Source of the DNA: Allantophomopsis cytisporea
Lineage: Eukaryota; Ascomycota; Leotiomycetes; Phacidiales; Phacidiaceae
Direction: 5' to 3'
Length of the DNA: 64,000 nucleotides
Assembly (NCBI GenBank): GCA_024752435.1
Contig: CP103037.1
Location: 620,001 to 684,000 of the forward strand
Part shown: positions 11,725 to 23,417 of the stretch, piece by piece
Layout of the letters: each line of letters opens with the position of its first letter
Position numbering within the stretch: the stretch's first letter is position 1
Position numbers and translations under genes: made by a program
Notes under the pieces: model-generated
What the model was told of the DNA's origin: nothing
The model's database searches: none
Seen by the model: the letters and a program-made list of their open reading frames with translations, nothing else

Positions 11725-14226
11725 ATGACTTACACACTATATTCCTACGACTTTCAACAACTTCGATGGAAATGGACGTACACATTGACTGGTGGCAACG
11801 CGGATCTCACGGACCCAGATGTCAGAGGTACTGTTCAGGAGCTCTCCAAAACAACTGAGCAGTACCTCGCTGAGATGAAACCAAACAGAAGTCAAATATG
11901 GCCAGACCTCAATCCGATACAGCTATCCGATAATTTTCGAGCATCATACGATAGGCTCCGAACCATAGCAATCGCACACGCAGTACAGGGAACGACGGTT
12001 TACCAGGATACTCAAGTCAGAGATACTTTGTTGGAGTTGCTTGATCTTATTAGCGAAGAGTGTTATAATTCATCGACAGTGATAGACCCGCACGAAAATG
12101 TGAGTATTCACCAACTCTCTCATAAAACCAAGGCTCATCACGATGTAGTGGTGGAATTATAAACTTGGCTCGACGATGCCCTTGATCGACATCAGCATAC
12201 TGTTATATGACTTCCTAGGACCGGTGCGCAGGAAAGAGTATGCAGCTACTGCGGTGAAGATGGTTGGAGATCTAAACAATAGAGCTTTGAAAGGGGCCAA
12301 CCGCGCCAATTCATGTCAAGCTCTTATAGGTAAACTCCCTACAATATTTCTACGTCCACTACCAAAGGTTAATGAAAATAGGTGCGGCGATACTCGATGA
12401 TGATGAATTGGAACTTACACGAGGACGAGATGGTTTATCTGATGTGGAGGGCGGGAGCCAGCTATCCTTGTTTGACTATGTTACAAGTGGTGAAGGCTTC
12501 TATGAAGATGGGAGTTACATCTCACACAACATATATCCTTACACAGGTGGTTATGCAGTGGACCATATGCTAGCAATCTCAAAGATTGCATATGTACTGA
12601 CCGACTCCTGTTATGCTGTCAGTGAAACTGAGATGTCGGCCATTTACAACGCTGTTGAAAAGACGTTTGTTCCGGTGATGTTCCGGGGTACCGTCATGGG
12701 GCATGTCAGAGGTAATAAAGGCACTTTCTTATGTTATTTTCTATGCGCTAAACGATATGAAAGGAAGGACTATTGCTCGAAAACCGGAGCCTGATTCATA
12801 CGCTGGGAACCGGTTATTACAGTCCGTTCTGTTTCTCTCAGAATCTGCACCGGAACCTTACAAGACACGCTTCAGGTCATTGGCTAAATCCTGGTACGAA
12901 GAAGCTCCTCTTCCCAATCTTGGAGGCTCCAATATAACCCAGGCCATTGGGATCAGTAGGGTGATAGCAGGAAGGGCGTCTTCTGCGACTCCCCCTAAAG
13001 GATATATCGTAACAGCGATGTCTGATCGAACAATGCATCACCAACAGAATTGGAGCGCGGCAATTTCCATGGCTTCAAAGCGAACAGGCAGGTATGAATC
13101 ACTTAATTCTGAGAATCTCCAACCTTTCTATCTTGGCGATGGCTTCTTGCATTTATATCTTGACAACGATAAGACACATTACATGGATGATTACTATCCA
13201 ACAATGGACCCATATCATACACCTGGCGTGACCAACGGACAGAATGCTCAGCTGCCAGAGAAATATCGCAAAAAAGCTTACAAACACTGGGCGGGGGGAG
13301 TCGAGTGGAAAGGGCTTGGATCTACCAGCTTGGAGTATCTATCCGCAGACAAAAAGTCCTATTGCAAGAAAACCTGGTTCTTCCTCATGAATGCTATCAT
13401 AGCCCTGGGTTCTGGTTGCATCGGTTCAAGCTATACTGAACTCCACACAACATACGAGTCGAGGAAGTTACCCATATCAGAAACTATACTGACAGTCGAT
13501 GGAGTAATAAGAGACTCTACGGGGTCCCAACCATGGAAAGAAACTTTTGAAAATCCATCATGGGCTCATATCGATGGTGTAGGTGGATATGCCTTCTTGA
13601 ATGATGCGCCAATAATATTTCACCGTGAGCAACGAAAAGGCAGATGGACAGATATCGATAAACATCATGATTATGCAAAGTTCGATCAACCACTTACACG
13701 CGAATATCTTCACATCTATCAAAACCATGGAATCAACCCTACCTCGGCCGCCTACGCATATGCTATATTTCCCAATATAACAGCAGATGAGACGCAGTAT
13801 CTTGTTAGAGAACCAGAATTCCGCGTGCTAACAAGCACATCCAACATGCAAGCCATCACTCTCAACTCGGAACATACAACTATGGCAACCTTTTGGTCGC
13901 GGGGCTCCATTGGCAGCATGACCGCAAAAACACCGTGTGCAGCGATTTGGGGAAATAATGGGGCTCTTGATACAGAGTTTATTATCTCACTTTCAGATCC
14001 TACACATTTGGCTAGTGAGATTGACATATGGCTGGAAGATGAGGATATTGGCCGTCTTGTCTCTAAGCATGCTAATGCAACCATTTATTATAGTGATGAG
14101 GGGTATGGCATATTCAAGCCCAAGGGAGTGGGTGTCAAGATTGATTCTCGTGGTGGAAAGGGCGTCACATACAGTGTAGTTTTTGAGAGATCGAGACGTT
14201 CATTTATGAACTTAGACTTCAAATAA
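11725..14226 (+). CDS. Polysaccharide lyase family 8 (hyaluronate/chondroitin/xanthan lyase-like)
   Basis: Four exons (11725-12099, 12149-12329, 12382-12711, 12764-14226) with 49-52 bp introns in consistent phase give 782 aa, about normal for the family. The alpha/alpha-toroid domain begins with LRWKWTYTLTGG. NWW at 125-127 is the aromatic patch, GANR gives the catalytic Asn (N176), and SHNIYPYTGGY gives the His/Tyr pair (H234, Y243) with the family's nine-residue spacing. The beta-sandwich half includes YLGDGFLHLYL and the DDYYPTMDPYHTPG segment. PL8 enzymes cleave uronic-acid polysaccharides by beta-elimination. No signal peptide can be found; the frame is closed just upstream of the start. 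Catalytic residues are intact, so it may be functional or a gene that has lost its secretion exon. Confidence 0.8.
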
Positions 14227-15053
14227 GGCGCTTCAAACACGGGAATATATATTTCTTCCAACCTCTGTAGTCTTCCTGTCATAGTTGTACCCGTACCCTC
14301 ATATGCTCATGATCCTGGCATCTTGTCCCCGGCTCGCGTCAGAGCGAGTATGCCTCGAATGTGTTTTAGTAGAAGAGGATACCTCACTTAATTGCGACCT
14401 CATCAAGAATAATGGATAACTCAGTAGGGTCACACAAATTTTTACTCCCTCTGACGGTGACTCCTCATCAGTACCTCTTCAAGGTGACCTGAATCAAGTC
14501 ATCTGTAAACAATATCGAAGCATCTCAGCATCTCAGCTACGAAGCCTACCTCACCCCATGACGTAGGAAGCTTCACTTTTTGCAGCGATAAGAGATTATC
14601 GGCATAGAGCATTTGCAGCACGGACGTGTGGAGTTCGCAGATGATAGCTTCGAATGATCAGACAGGAAAGCAGCATGCGTATCTGAGGTACAAGGTTGAT
14701 GGATATAACGAATGACCTTCAGCAATAATTTGAGACAAGATATGACATGTTCAAAATCAGTCGGGAATGTTTCATGAGAGCACTGAGGTTAATACTCCGG
14801 GTTGTCAACTGACCACCTGTTCATTAACTCACCTTGCCATGTGAAGAGCTGAAGCTGACTCTCCGGCAACTACCGCTCTGTCTACACTCTACCTATCTTT
14901 CCTACTCTAATTGCCAGCCTTGACAGTGACGACGGAGGGACACATCATTATTCATGTACATCTAACCTCTCACATTTTACCTACGTGTAATCCATCACCG
15001 CATCGTATAGCGATCAAGGCAATAGAGCGAGATCAGTATTCCTCACCGTTGAA
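14227..15053. other. Intergenic region upstream of ATG28
   Basis: No gene is seen. It contains the 3' end of the lyase gene and the upstream region of ATG28. The open frame from 14911 lacks an ATG and is explained by the ATG28 gene model. Confidence 0.5.
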
Positions 15054-16848
15054 ATGGAACGGTACGTACGATTACTATACCCAGTCTTATCCACAATATC
15101 CAAATTCACTTCTCTGTAAACAACATGAACTGATTGAGAAGCTTCACAGATCATTCTTTCGCCGTACACAACAGGCTCCCTCATCCTGCTCCATCCACGA
15201 TGCCTACCCTCTCCTTCCAACTCCGAGTCATGACCGAAGTCAGCATAACCAGCATCATAACGAGAACAAGCCCTATCAGGACACCTCATCACCGCTCTCG
15301 TCGCCTCGATCGGTACATTCACATTCTACATCTCCCTCTGAGCGGTTAGACCGCATCGATCCTACACCTCATCGCTCTTCCTCACGCAGTGGAATAGGTA
15401 ACGGGACTGGAAATGGTGTGCCTAAATCAGCACTCAAGCTCCCCCCACCACCGATTGTAGCGAGCATTATTCTGCCCAGACGAGTAGACGGAAACGGCAA
15501 TGGCACTGGGAATGGGAGCGAAAACGGGAATGGAGCAACTTTTACTGGCAAGACCAGGCGAGTCAGTTTCACAGGTATCGGCGGCTTAGATCCTATCATG
15601 GGATTAGTGAGGAGAGAAAAGGCTCTACAGGTGGAGTTACAGGATTTGTTGGATGCACAGAGTGAGGGTTTGTTAAGGGGCGGAGGGAGGGAGGATACAG
15701 CGAGCGATGAAGGGAGTACTACAACAGGACCTACTGCAAGTATTTCGGGGTTGCCAAAGGCAGTTGTCCCTGTGCGGCAGCCGAGGAAAAAGAAAATTGG
15801 GCTAAGAGCTGCGAGGAGGGGGATTTTGGGATGCATCAGAGAGCTGGGGCAGGTGAAGAGCGTGGAGATGGGAATGGTGAACGAGGAAGTTGACAAAAGA
15901 AAACGAGCAATTGAGCGGGTAGAAGTATGGGAGGAAAAGATTTCTGGCCTAAAGAAAGCACTGGGCGAGCGAGAGGACACTCGTGAGATTGAAGAACTAA
16001 AGACTGAGCAGAGTGCCGTCGCAATCGAGATCCGGGAAATGGAGGACCGCCTTGCCGAAATGCGTGCTAGGGACCGAAACCTCCGAATGCGCGTCGAAGA
16101 GCTCGAAAACCGGTCAGAGGCCCGTTTGAGCTCATATCGCGAGAGTCTTCGACTCGCCCAGCGTGAAGCTGCAAAGTTTCTCGAATTGCCACCTGTCGGC
16201 GCCATTCCTGGCAAGCGCTCTGATGAGCAAGATGTCGATTTCATGACGCTGCCGCCTAAGCGACGTACACTGGAGATGGCACGCAGCTGCTGGAAAGGGG
16301 AGATCGATGAGCTAGAGCGGAACAATGAGACTGTTGGGAAGGAAATGGCGGCGCTGCAAGATGGAGCAAAGATGTGGCGGGATGCTATTGATCATGTGCT
16401 TGACTTTGAAGATGGGCTTAGGGAGCAGATGGTTGCTGGGAAGCAGACTTTAGAGGGGCTTAGGGCACAAATTGGCAAGATGGGTGATGTCATCGCGCTG
16501 CTTGAAGAATATGTTCAGGATGCTACAGCAAAGGGGTGGAATCTTATGGTTTGTGCGGTTGGGGCGGAGCTGGAGGCGTTTAGGGAGGGAGAGGTCATCT
16601 TGAAGGACGCATTAGGTGATGATGGAGATGATACTACAGTGAGCGGCGAATTAGAGAATGAAAATGGGGATGCGAAAGAGGAGAGTAAGTATGGTGAAGA
16701 GTTACAGGAGTTGGGTGAGGGCTTAGGAAAGGTACCGAGCGAAGGCGGGAAGAATGAGCAGAAACCACCGGTTCTACATGATGAGAGTGAAGACGATGGA
16801 CCGGATCCAGAATTGTTGGTCTCCCATGAGGACACAGACGGTGAATGA
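15054..16848 (+). CDS. ATG28: Autophagy-related protein 28 (coiled-coil)
   Basis: My model is a tiny 8-nt first exon (15054-15061, ATG plus five bases), a GTACGT...CACAG intron and a second exon 15150-16848, giving 568 aa starting MERSFFRR. The long second frame has no in-frame ATG until far inside, so an upstream start is required. Recognisable Atg28 features are the REKALQVELQDLLDAQSEGL segment, the basic RQPRKKKIGLRAARRGIL block, a CIRELGQVK helix and long coiled coils including ENRSEARLSSYRESLRLAQR. The N-terminal third is disordered and Gly/Asn/Ser-rich, and the C-terminus is acidic. Atg28 was described as a coiled-coil factor for micro- and macropexophagy in methylotrophic yeast. PEX1 lies elsewhere in this window, probably by coincidence. 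Confidence 0.75.
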
Positions 16849-17220
16849 GGATATGCTGATACAACTATTGTTTGAAGATGTTGATGAGAAGTAGCCGCCA
16901 TGAGTTGATTATTTCTTGTCTGCATGATTAATGATACCCTTCTCTTAGTCTATATTTTGGCATAGATTGTAGTTATCGAAGTTACCAGGCCTTATTGGAA
17001 CATGAAAATATGCGTGAAGATTGAGTACGCAGTACCCTGTCTGCAGTGAGAGTTCTCGTCGCAGCTAAGATCAGTTCAGGTAGATTCTCATTATCATACC
17101 TGTGCCCGTTAGAAAGGTCTTGAGCACACTTTTGCTAACATTTCACATCATCGACATCTAGCATAGTTTCTCTCTCAGTATAATCGGCAGCTACTTATTC
17201 ACAGTTATGATTTTACTTAG
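16849..17220. other. Intergenic region
   Basis: No gene is supported. A 23-codon hydrophobic ATG frame begins at 17207 and could once have been a signal peptide for the downstream surface protein. It hits a stop, and I find no splice path into the next exon. Confidence 0.4.
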
Positions 17221-18996
17221 CCTTTTTCCTACTTATGCTCTGACATATCTACCACTATACATCTCAAATTCGGATTAGCTGTCCTAAGTAGCCACCTACA
17301 GTTGAGCAGAGCAAGCTCTCTAGAGTCAAAAGATCGAGGGAACTATGACGAAAAAATAGGCGAATGCACTGAGTATGCTGGAGTTTATGTACAAATTGAG
17401 ACGCATTTAGTGCACTTTCCAATCCTGATCAACAGTTATTTCGAACATAACACTACAATAAACATCAACGGAGGACCAACTATCAATATCAACAATGCTC
17501 CTACTTTTTTAAATACTGTCGTTTCTGGCAGTACAGTCTCAACGTTGACCACTACTGTGTAAGTTGATTGAATAATCTCGAGACCAAGTGATCGACACTG
17601 ATATCTACAGATTTCCAACCGTTGCCGCAACTTCCCAAATCATGAACGCTACGAATACCACAGCTAGACAAAGGCAAGTTGAGTCATATTCTCGGCTCTG
17701 GATGAGCTCTGTGAAACTGACTACCTCCAGCACTGGCTCATCCACGTCTGTTGCAACTCCAATCAATCTTGTGTACCCGCCAGGCGCAACACTGAGCTTG
17801 CTCAACTTTTACATTATACCTGTGACACCTTCTGAGAGTGTCACTAATCCTATCGAGAAGCGCCAAGTTCCAGCGGGCTATGGTAACAATTGGTTTCTTG
17901 GATACGGCGGTGCCCTCACTTCACTTCCTAACGCTGGTATTTTCAATCTTGTCAACTCTCAATTGTTCAATTTCGACTTTAGCCAACTTTACTCCTCGAG
18001 CTTCGGAAATTTCAACGCCCCTAGTAACAACGTGTTCAGTTCCCAGTACAGTCCATTTGCGGGACCAATAGATCAGGGTTTCTATATCGATAATTCAATA
18101 ATACACTGGACCGACCCTTTGTATGCAAATGGGGGACATGCTCAGTTCTGCGTTGCCCAGTCTAATGTGTTTGTTCTTTACACATCTCAACCATCATTTA
18201 GTTGCATTTCCGTAAATCTTCTCGCCGTTCCGATTTCTCAGCAGATCTCCTCAACGTCAGCTACCACTCCTATCAGCGGTACCTCTAGTACCTCTAGTAC
18301 TTCTTCTGGGCCCGATTTTCCCCTTTCTCTCACCTCAGCGATTGGATCTTCCGCCACCAGTTCAAACGCAAGTAGCAGCGACAGTGTCAGTCCTTCAGTG
18401 ATGATTGCTCTGAGTAGCACTTCCGGAGAACCTAGCTTCACGACCAACATTTCAAGTGCAAGCGCTAGTTCATATTTCTCAACTTCAGCACCGACGAGTA
18501 ACAGTGCGACCACCTCGCTTTCCTCAACGCCCGTCTTATCAACAACCATTTCAAGCATAAGTAGCAGTGGGAGTGCTATGTCTACGACGTCAAGTACCTT
18601 AAGTAGCAATCTTGGAGGATCCGACTCGACAACATCTTCCTCTAATGGGATAAATTCATCTTCTGACACCAACGGTGATTCCGGGGCATCTATAACAACC
18701 TCATATGCTTCTCCTGGATCTTTCAGTATCGGCATATCTACCAGCACTTCCGAAGAAGCTGATTTGCGATCTTAGGGGAGCGAGTGAAGCTTCTTGGCCA
18801 AGCGGTGCGCCTGGAGATCCCTCACCGACAGTTCTAGTCCGCTGGGAACACTGATGACAGCTACAATGGAAGCATATATTATTTCGTCAATAGTAATGTC
18901 TTGAGGAAAGATTCTGGAAGCGTGTTAATCGCTGCAGTAGAGAATCCCGGCAGTGTCAGAAGTTCATTGACAAATGAAGCGGCTGAAGCATCTTGA
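17221..18996 (+). pseudogene. Ser/Thr-rich cell-surface protein gene, incomplete and frame-broken
   Basis: A clear two-exon core joins 17558 to 17611 (GTAAGT...CTACAG, phase 2). It encodes an N-terminal beta-type segment with NTTININGGPTININNAPT, a Kex2-like KR dibasic followed by QVPAGYG, a middle domain ending SCISVNLLAVP, and a long Ser/Thr-rich stalk typical of fungal wall proteins. The 5' end is open back to 17221 without an ATG. After the stop at 18773, coding-like sequence continues in frame +1 (SWPSGAPGDPSPTVL, to a TGA at 18852) and then in a third frame (DDSYNGSIYYFV..., to 18996). Missing start and successive shifts suggest decay. Unrecognised introns or assembly errors are alternatives. 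Confidence 0.5.
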
Positions 18997-20274
18997 ATAG
19001 ATACAATTATCTGTTTGATCAACTAACTCCATAATAGTCAATTCGCTAAGACAATTTGGCATCTATGTCGTTGGAAAGAGCGTTCACAATCGAGCGCCCG
19101 GTTCAGGAGAAGATACTTGATTTTAGACACGGATCAAGGAATCGTTCAATGAGAAGATTGAAGTCTGCTCGAGATATCTGTGAAGAAGACTCTTGCGTGG
19201 GATGGAAGGTGATTTTGATTAACCTTTTGTAGTCCCGATTCGGTGCTCTTTGATATGAAAAGGAATGTAGATGAATAGAGAGGTTGAAGGAGTTGCTCGG
19301 TGGATGACGTGCAGTTCTTCGCAAAGAGATCTTACAACATTTACACACGGGTTACGGCCTGTATTTATTTGAAGTTCTTTAGCAGTCTTCACATATAATT
19401 CTAATGTCATGAATTATCACCTTTACTACTTTTTGACGGAGCTGACAAAAATGTTAACATGGTCTCGTGACCTGTAATGCAATCCCGATATTTGAGATCG
19501 GCCGTACAGGTGCGTACCGTGCTTTCCCACTACCATGGAAGTTTCTGTCGTCGGCGCTTATCACAACTGTGTATTCCAGCCAGTAGAATAACAGGGTAAT
19601 CAGTTGTGTAAATAGGCGGGTGTCTTGCTCGTCAAATAGCCTAAGAGTATGTTTGCCGCTCTTGTTCTCATGACCGTTTCATAAAAGCGAATCTCGGGGA
19701 CTTTTTCATGTCTAAGCTTGGATCAAAATTCTAGTCTCGATTCCGAAAAGTGTGTTCTTGTTTTCTTTGCTAATAAAACACGGAGTTGATCATTATTGAT
19801 GTTCAGATAGTCTCTAGCATATCTAAATCATATATTTATATACGTATCGAAGTCTACCACACGCTATTACACAGGAGGCGTCCTTATTACGTGCTTGAGA
19901 AATCTATCAAATACCCATCTTAAAGGACGACGGATTTTCGAATTTTCTTCAACTTCTTTATGCAAAAAGCTGTAAGACGCAAATATATTGAAGGCATTGA
20001 GACGTATGTGGCTAGCCAATGAGTATCCAGTTATACAACTCCGCCCATTTATTGTCAATGCTTTCCCACTCATCACCATCAATTATCGTAAGGAATGCAC
20101 GCTTCTTATGTCTGTGAAACTCGCTATTTGATACTCGCTGATGATAAATACAATACAATCCCAACTCCAATCCCATAACTCTACTCTTACAATCCTTGTC
20201 ATTCATATAAGGTGTGCTGCATGGGGTACACAGCGAATGAACATCTTCGGGACCCCACATCTTTCGTAATCACT
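18997..20274. other. Intergenic region
   Basis: AT-rich, with only short frames that have no codon or domain support. The right end holds the 3' region of the minus-strand small protein. Confidence 0.4.
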
Positions 20275-20678
20275 TTACTTCTTCTCTGCATCAACGGCAC
20301 CACGAGTGAAACTGTTCAAATGTCAGTACATTTGCCACGTTGTATATCGATTGAATGGTCCAACTCACTTGTTCCACATGTTTCCGAGGAATCCGGCGGC
20401 TGGAGCTTGGTCGGCGAAACTCTTTCTTCTAGCTTGAGCTGCGGCATCCTGCGAGCCACGCTTCTGATGTGTAAGACCTGAGAAGAGAGAGGCACCCTCT
20501 TGAGAAGGCTGTTGGTGAATGGTCAGTGTGTGAATCATAAAAGATTTGACAAAGGGAATAGGCTACGCACTCTTCTGTTTGTGTCATTGCTCTTGCGAGG
20601 CCCATCGACGTTGTTTGCTGGGGTGGAAGTCGTTCCAGTTCCGCCCATGACAGCAGTGTTTCTTCCTACAGACGCCAT
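20275..20678 (-). CDS. Small conserved protein of unknown function, 94 aa, three exons
   Basis: Minus-strand exons 20678-20571, 20508-20369 and 20311-20275 join in phases 0 and 2 (donors GTGCGT and GTGAGT, acceptors AACAG) to give 94 aa. The protein starts MASVGRNTAVMGG, is Gly/Thr/Asn-rich and disordered at first, then has SLFSGLTHQKRGSQDAAAQ, ARRKSFADQ and GFLGNMWNNFTRGA. Small proteins with the same layout (SGL.xQKR..., RRxSxxxQ, GfxGxxWxxFTRG) are familiar from other filamentous ascomycetes, but I know of no assigned function. No signal peptide or membrane segment. RRKSF looks like a basophilic kinase site (inference). Consistent phase at both introns makes the model reliable. Confidence 0.75.
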
Positions 20679-23261
20679 TATTGCTGGGTATGTGTTTTGA
20701 TGGTGGTTGATATAATGTTGATCGTTCGTGGTAGTTGTTTTGTATAGTGAATGATGATTGTGTATGAGAGGTTCGATAATGATAGAGGACTTCAGGAAAA
20801 GGAAGTCACAGGTCACTATCTATACCCTCAGTCACTGCTGTAGGCTAAGTAATGATCTCATAAGTAAGAATGGCCTGCCCAAAGAAACATTCCATATTCT
20901 ACCTATCACCACGCAAGGAGCACAAAGCTACCCCGCTCCCTCCACCTCAAATCAGGCGATACTACCAACCAGGGTGCAATCCACAATCAGCACGCACGGC
21001 AACGCACAACTAGAACTGCCAGAATAAAATAAAGCAAGAATCCTCTATACCATGGACACCAACCGCATAAGCCTCAAGCCAGGAAGTACCGATCATCTTT
21101 TACTGGAGACTCGCGACACCGATCGAAAGATTGAGAGTTCTGGTGTCAAATTGATAGAGTGATAGAAATGCATCAGTGCGGGTAGACTGGGGTGCTTGAG
21201 TCAGAGCTCGATGGCGCGCAAATCGATGACGAGTGATGGGGCCGGAGGCGCAGAATGAGGGTAATGCGCGGGGTGATAGAGCTGTAGTGCAGAACACGCT
21301 ACCTTATTCAAGTAAGACAATGTGATCTGACAAGTTGAGATTTGAGATCGCGATCGGGCTTCCGTCTTCCGTTGCAGGGGAGATGAGGACTTGCAATGAT
21401 AAGTATCAAGTTCCTGGCATAAGGAAAGAGGGATATTTGAGGTACGGAATGTCCACCACTTAAGGACTATTATAATTCATGCTCTAAATCTAAAAACTAC
21501 TCAGATCTCCTCATAGATATTTGATCGAGTAATCTTATCAATCGACTCTGAATAATCCGAATAGAACGAACTTATTTATATTCATGAATTTCAGAAGAGA
21601 ACAGAATACAATGGAGCTTAACATCCAGATTGACATTCTCTGCACGCCGATCCACAATGATGCTTGAATTTGTCTGAAATCTCAAGCGTCTTCGTCCCGT
21701 AGATCGGGTTAGGACTATGTGACGACCATGTCATAGCTATCTGAGGCTCAGACTAATACCCCTGTACTAGTGAGTGAACGACGCATACTACGTAGATTAA
21801 AAAAAATGTCTTTTAATCTACTGGAAGAAATCATGTCGTTCATTACTTTCTTATCATGTTGACATGTTATCTTGTTGCAGAACGCAGGAAGTACACAATC
21901 ACTAGCGACTGCAATTGGGTACAAGTGCTTGATCGTAGGAACAAGAGCCATCTACTAAAGAGAACTACATATGCACACGACGTGTAGACGTGATACAGAA
22001 GATCTGACAGTCAGAATTACTGTAAGTGAAATTGTAGACGTCGGTTTGTACAGTCACGTGAGAGGATCTTAACTCCCAACCACGACTAAGGTATAATACT
22101 CTAGATGACTCTATAGCTTTGCTTGTTTATATGTGTTACATGATCTTTGGAGTAAAAGCGATTTGAATATATCAAACAACTTGCAAAGGTTATGTAAAAG
22201 CGCACACCAGTCAATCATCAATTCAAAAGACTATACTACTACGCAAAGTACGAGACACTTGCAACCACGTATAAATGTGCCCACTCTGAGCACTCACCAT
22301 CGAGAAATCTCCAAAGAGTCGTAAGGCTATTCAACCTATCGTCTTTTGCTTGTTTCTTTCCTCCTTATAACGGTCTAGGAAGCATAGACATACCAGTGCT
22401 AGTCAAGAGTTTCAATGGTATCTTTGACATTAATACCTCTTTGCCTTGTACAGTCTGATGATAGTCCCTATATCTAACATGTCAAGCTACTACCAGGCAT
22501 GTAAATTCTAGGCGCGACTGTAAACACGAACTTGACTCATCGTGACTACGCTGCTGATTAGAGTTATTTGACATTGTTTTTCCCAATGGGTCTTTGCTAC
22601 AGGCTTTCAATCACTGAATTTCTCCTATAACCATTTCCTGATACGATTGCCATGAAAATCTCAGATGATAATCTACATCGTAGATATAGAAATAACGTGC
22701 CTATGCCTCAGGAAGACTAATGAAGCTGTAGGACATAGTTGTAGAATATAAATTAGCTAAGTGCAAAGGAATTCCAAAGGAAGTATTGCATGTTCTATAC
22801 AAGATCTTGCGAAAATCATGTAGACAAAAAGCTTACTGACTAAGTATAGAGATGTGAATGGGGTTGGAACTGTGATTATGCGTAAGTCAGGGATATAAGT
22901 CTCGTGAGGATGTATAGAAATTGTTCTGTAATGTTACTATCACATGTTGAATGTCATACGAAATTAGGTTTATGTGTTTGATATAAGGAAGAGAAGTACA
23001 TATGTACAGCAAGGTGTCTGCCTAACGCGGAGCACAAAGTTGAAGCACCTGAATGTGAAAAATACCGCAGGTGAGGCTCTAGATATCCAAGGGCATAGTA
23101 TGTGAGATGACTTTAACTGCCGGCAGAGATGTAAACGAATTTTACAACTGATGTAGCTGGCGATTACACAGGGAAAAAAAAAAAGAGGGAACGGAAGAAA
23201 AAGAAAGAGAGAAAGTGGAAACACCCCAAAAAGGCAGAACAAAAAAATGCCCTTGGTTGTA

Positions 23262-23417
23262 TTGTTTGAGCGAGAATCGAACCCGCAAAAGATCAATGGG
23301 TAGGAGAGTGCAGTCTCGTACCTCATCGCAGAAAACCCGCTTGTAGGTTTTGCTGTTCGTATAATTACCAATTCCAAGTTCTGGGGGAGGGGGAATTAAC
23401 CGCTGCACCAGTCAACC
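23262..23417 (-). ncRNA. Possible Pol III transcript, tRNA-like or SINE-like
   Basis: On the minus strand, TGGTGCAGCGG (23410-23400) fits the box A consensus TRGYNNARNNG. GGTTCGATTCT (23283-23273) matches box B at 10 of 11 positions and sits in a 5-bp T-stem with a 7-base loop. The flanking arms GGTTGA and TCAAAC can pair at 5 of 6 positions, like a decayed acceptor stem. A T7 run follows at 23247-23241, a plausible Pol III terminator. The boxes are 116 nt apart, too far for an intronless tRNA, and I cannot fold a good D or anticodon arm. A degenerate tRNA with an intron, a tRNA-derived SINE and chance all remain possible. Confidence 0.33.

Noticed and set aside
15369..16325. Minus-strand 318-codon Ser/Arg-rich open frame
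   Set aside because: Antisense of ATG28, which has clear family motifs on the plus strand.
18238..18747. Minus-strand 169-codon Val/Leu/Glu-rich frame
   Set aside because: Antisense of the Ser/Thr-rich stalk (TCN/ACN codons) of the surface protein.
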